Assembly: GCA_013695335.1 (NCBI GenBank)
Contig: JACDAR010000312.1
Span: 1-6,302 of the forward strand
Reading direction: 5' to 3'
Origin: Rubrobacter sp.
GTDB taxonomy: Bacteria; Actinomycetota; Rubrobacteria; Rubrobacterales; Rubrobacteraceae
DNA: 6,302 nt
Shown here: positions 5,909 through 6,302 of the stretch, one piece after another
How positions within the stretch are numbered: the first letter of the stretch is position 1
Layout of the letters: every line of letters starts with the position of its first letter
Notes under the pieces: generated by a model
Seen by the model: only the letters and a program-made list of their open reading frames with translations
Told to the model about the DNA's origin: nothing
Database searches by the model: none
Program-made: the position numbers and the translations under genes

Positions 5909-6061
5909 CTACTCGTCCTTGCTGATCCAGTACGTAAACGACCACGCGCCAATGTAGATCGTCATGATCATGAGGAACGCGGCGAAGAACCGGAATACAC
6001 CGATGGCGGTCGGGTTGCCGGTGCTTCCCGCCTGGAAGAGCAGCAACGTCAGGTCCGTCAT
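5909..6061 (-). CDS. 50-residue single-span membrane protein, unknown function
   Basis: A small protein with a short polar N-terminus (MTDLTLLLFQAGSTGNPT), one hydrophobic helix at about residues 19-45 rich in Phe, Ile, Met and Trp, and a charged end (SKDE). The start is ATG at 6061: GGGAGG (6073 to 6068 on the minus strand) lies 6 bases before it, and the ATG overlaps the upstream stop (ATGA). A longer reading from 6133 is possible but would overlap the upstream gene by over 70 bases in another frame. The coupling suggests a partner or accessory subunit made in step with the upstream membrane protein. By analogy, bd-type oxidases carry single-span subunits of about 30-50 residues (CydX, CydS, CydH), but I see no sequence match that proves this. 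The gene is followed 27 bases later by the terminator, so it is the last in its operon. Confidence 0.75.
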   Translation of the reverse strand: MTDLTLLLFQAGSTGNPTAIGVFRFFAAFLMIMTIYIGAWSFTYWISKDE

Positions 6062-6302
6062 TCGGAGCCTCCCGCTATAGAATTGCCAGCCGGGCAGTAC
6101 TTGGTCACAACCTGCTGATCGAGGGTGACGCATTTGTAGATCAGGTATCCGGGATTGTTGTCCACCCTGCGCGATGTCTCGCGGGCATAGCCCATCGTGA
6201 CCATCGTAAATACCACCGTCACCGTGCAGGCCATGAGCGCGAACTGGCTCCAGCGGCTCGCCCGCCCGTAGTGGAATCCGGTCGCCGTCGCCCGCAGGTA
6301 CA
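6058..6302 (-). CDS. C-terminal end of a multi-span membrane protein, possibly a bd-type quinol oxidase large subunit (partial)
   Basis: The 80 visible residues are the end of a gene that enters from the right edge; the in-frame codons begin at 6300. They contain an amphipathic stretch (FHYGRASRWSQ), a membrane span at about 20-38 (FALMACTVTVVFTMVTMGY), a basic flank (ARETSRR) and a hydrophilic tail with two cysteines 12 residues apart (KCVTL and KYCP). The span ending in MGYARE resembles, from memory, the last helix of large 'cytochrome ubiquinol oxidase subunit I' proteins of Chloroflexi and Actinobacteria, but the diagnostic haem-ligand region lies outside the window, so the identity is tentative. 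The stop TGA overlaps the ATG of the 50-residue gene. That the frame is coding is supported by its open reading to the edge, its membrane-protein composition and the clean coupling. Confidence 0.6.
   Translation of the reverse strand, partial: YLRATATGFHYGRASRWSQFALMACTVTVVFTMVTMGYARETSRRVDNNPGYLIYKCVTLDQQVVTKYCPAGNSIAGGSE

Noticed and set aside
6062..6133. N-terminal extension of the 50-residue protein to an ATG at 6133
   Set aside because: It would overlap the upstream coding frame by about 75 bases, lacks a placed ribosome binding site and adds no hydrophobic or conserved-looking segment.

Overview
The window is an ordinary, gene-dense piece of a high-GC bacterial chromosome. It holds eight gene ends or whole genes plus one single-span small protein, with no gene-free stretch longer than about 100 bases. 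Three things fit a high-GC Gram-positive lineage, and Rubrobacter or a relative is my best guess: the GC-rich coding sequence, frequent GTG/TTG starts, and two candidate leaderless genes. Isoleucine codon use is distinctive: ATA is common and ATT is almost absent. The lineage is an inference from style, not a match I could test. I see no mobile element, CRISPR array, tRNA, rRNA or recognisable island.

Layout. On the + strand, bases 58-3518 carry four genes in a row: an HD-superfamily hydrolase, D-alanine--D-alanine ligase (ddl), an MscS-family mechanosensitive channel that overlaps ddl by 4 bases, and a class I SAM-dependent methyltransferase. The methyltransferase has no ribosome binding site and may be read from its own leaderless transcript. 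A stand-alone Lon N-terminal (substrate-binding) domain protein lies on the - strand (3532-4188), converging on the methyltransferase with only 13 bases between the stops. Its start is a TTG set by a strong ribosome binding site. A 99-base divergent region follows. Then two short-chain dehydrogenase/reductase genes sit on the + strand (4288-5819), coupled by an ATGA overlap. A strong hairpin terminator at 5859-5882 separates them from a - strand operon that enters from the right edge: the C-terminal 80 residues of a membrane protein (perhaps a bd-type quinol oxidase large subunit), translationally coupled to a 50-residue single-span membrane protein.

How the genes fit together. Ddl supplies the D-Ala-D-Ala dipeptide for peptidoglycan, and the channel releases solutes under hypo-osmotic shock, so the coupled ddl-mscS pair has a loose cell-envelope theme. 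The two reductases are probably co-translated and may act on the same or successive substrates, but nothing in the window names the substrate. The right-hand operon looks respiratory at most tentatively. Nothing here makes a convincing undescribed multi-gene system. The points most worth a second look are the small membrane protein behind the truncated gene, the two leaderless-type starts and the ATA-rich isoleucine codon use.
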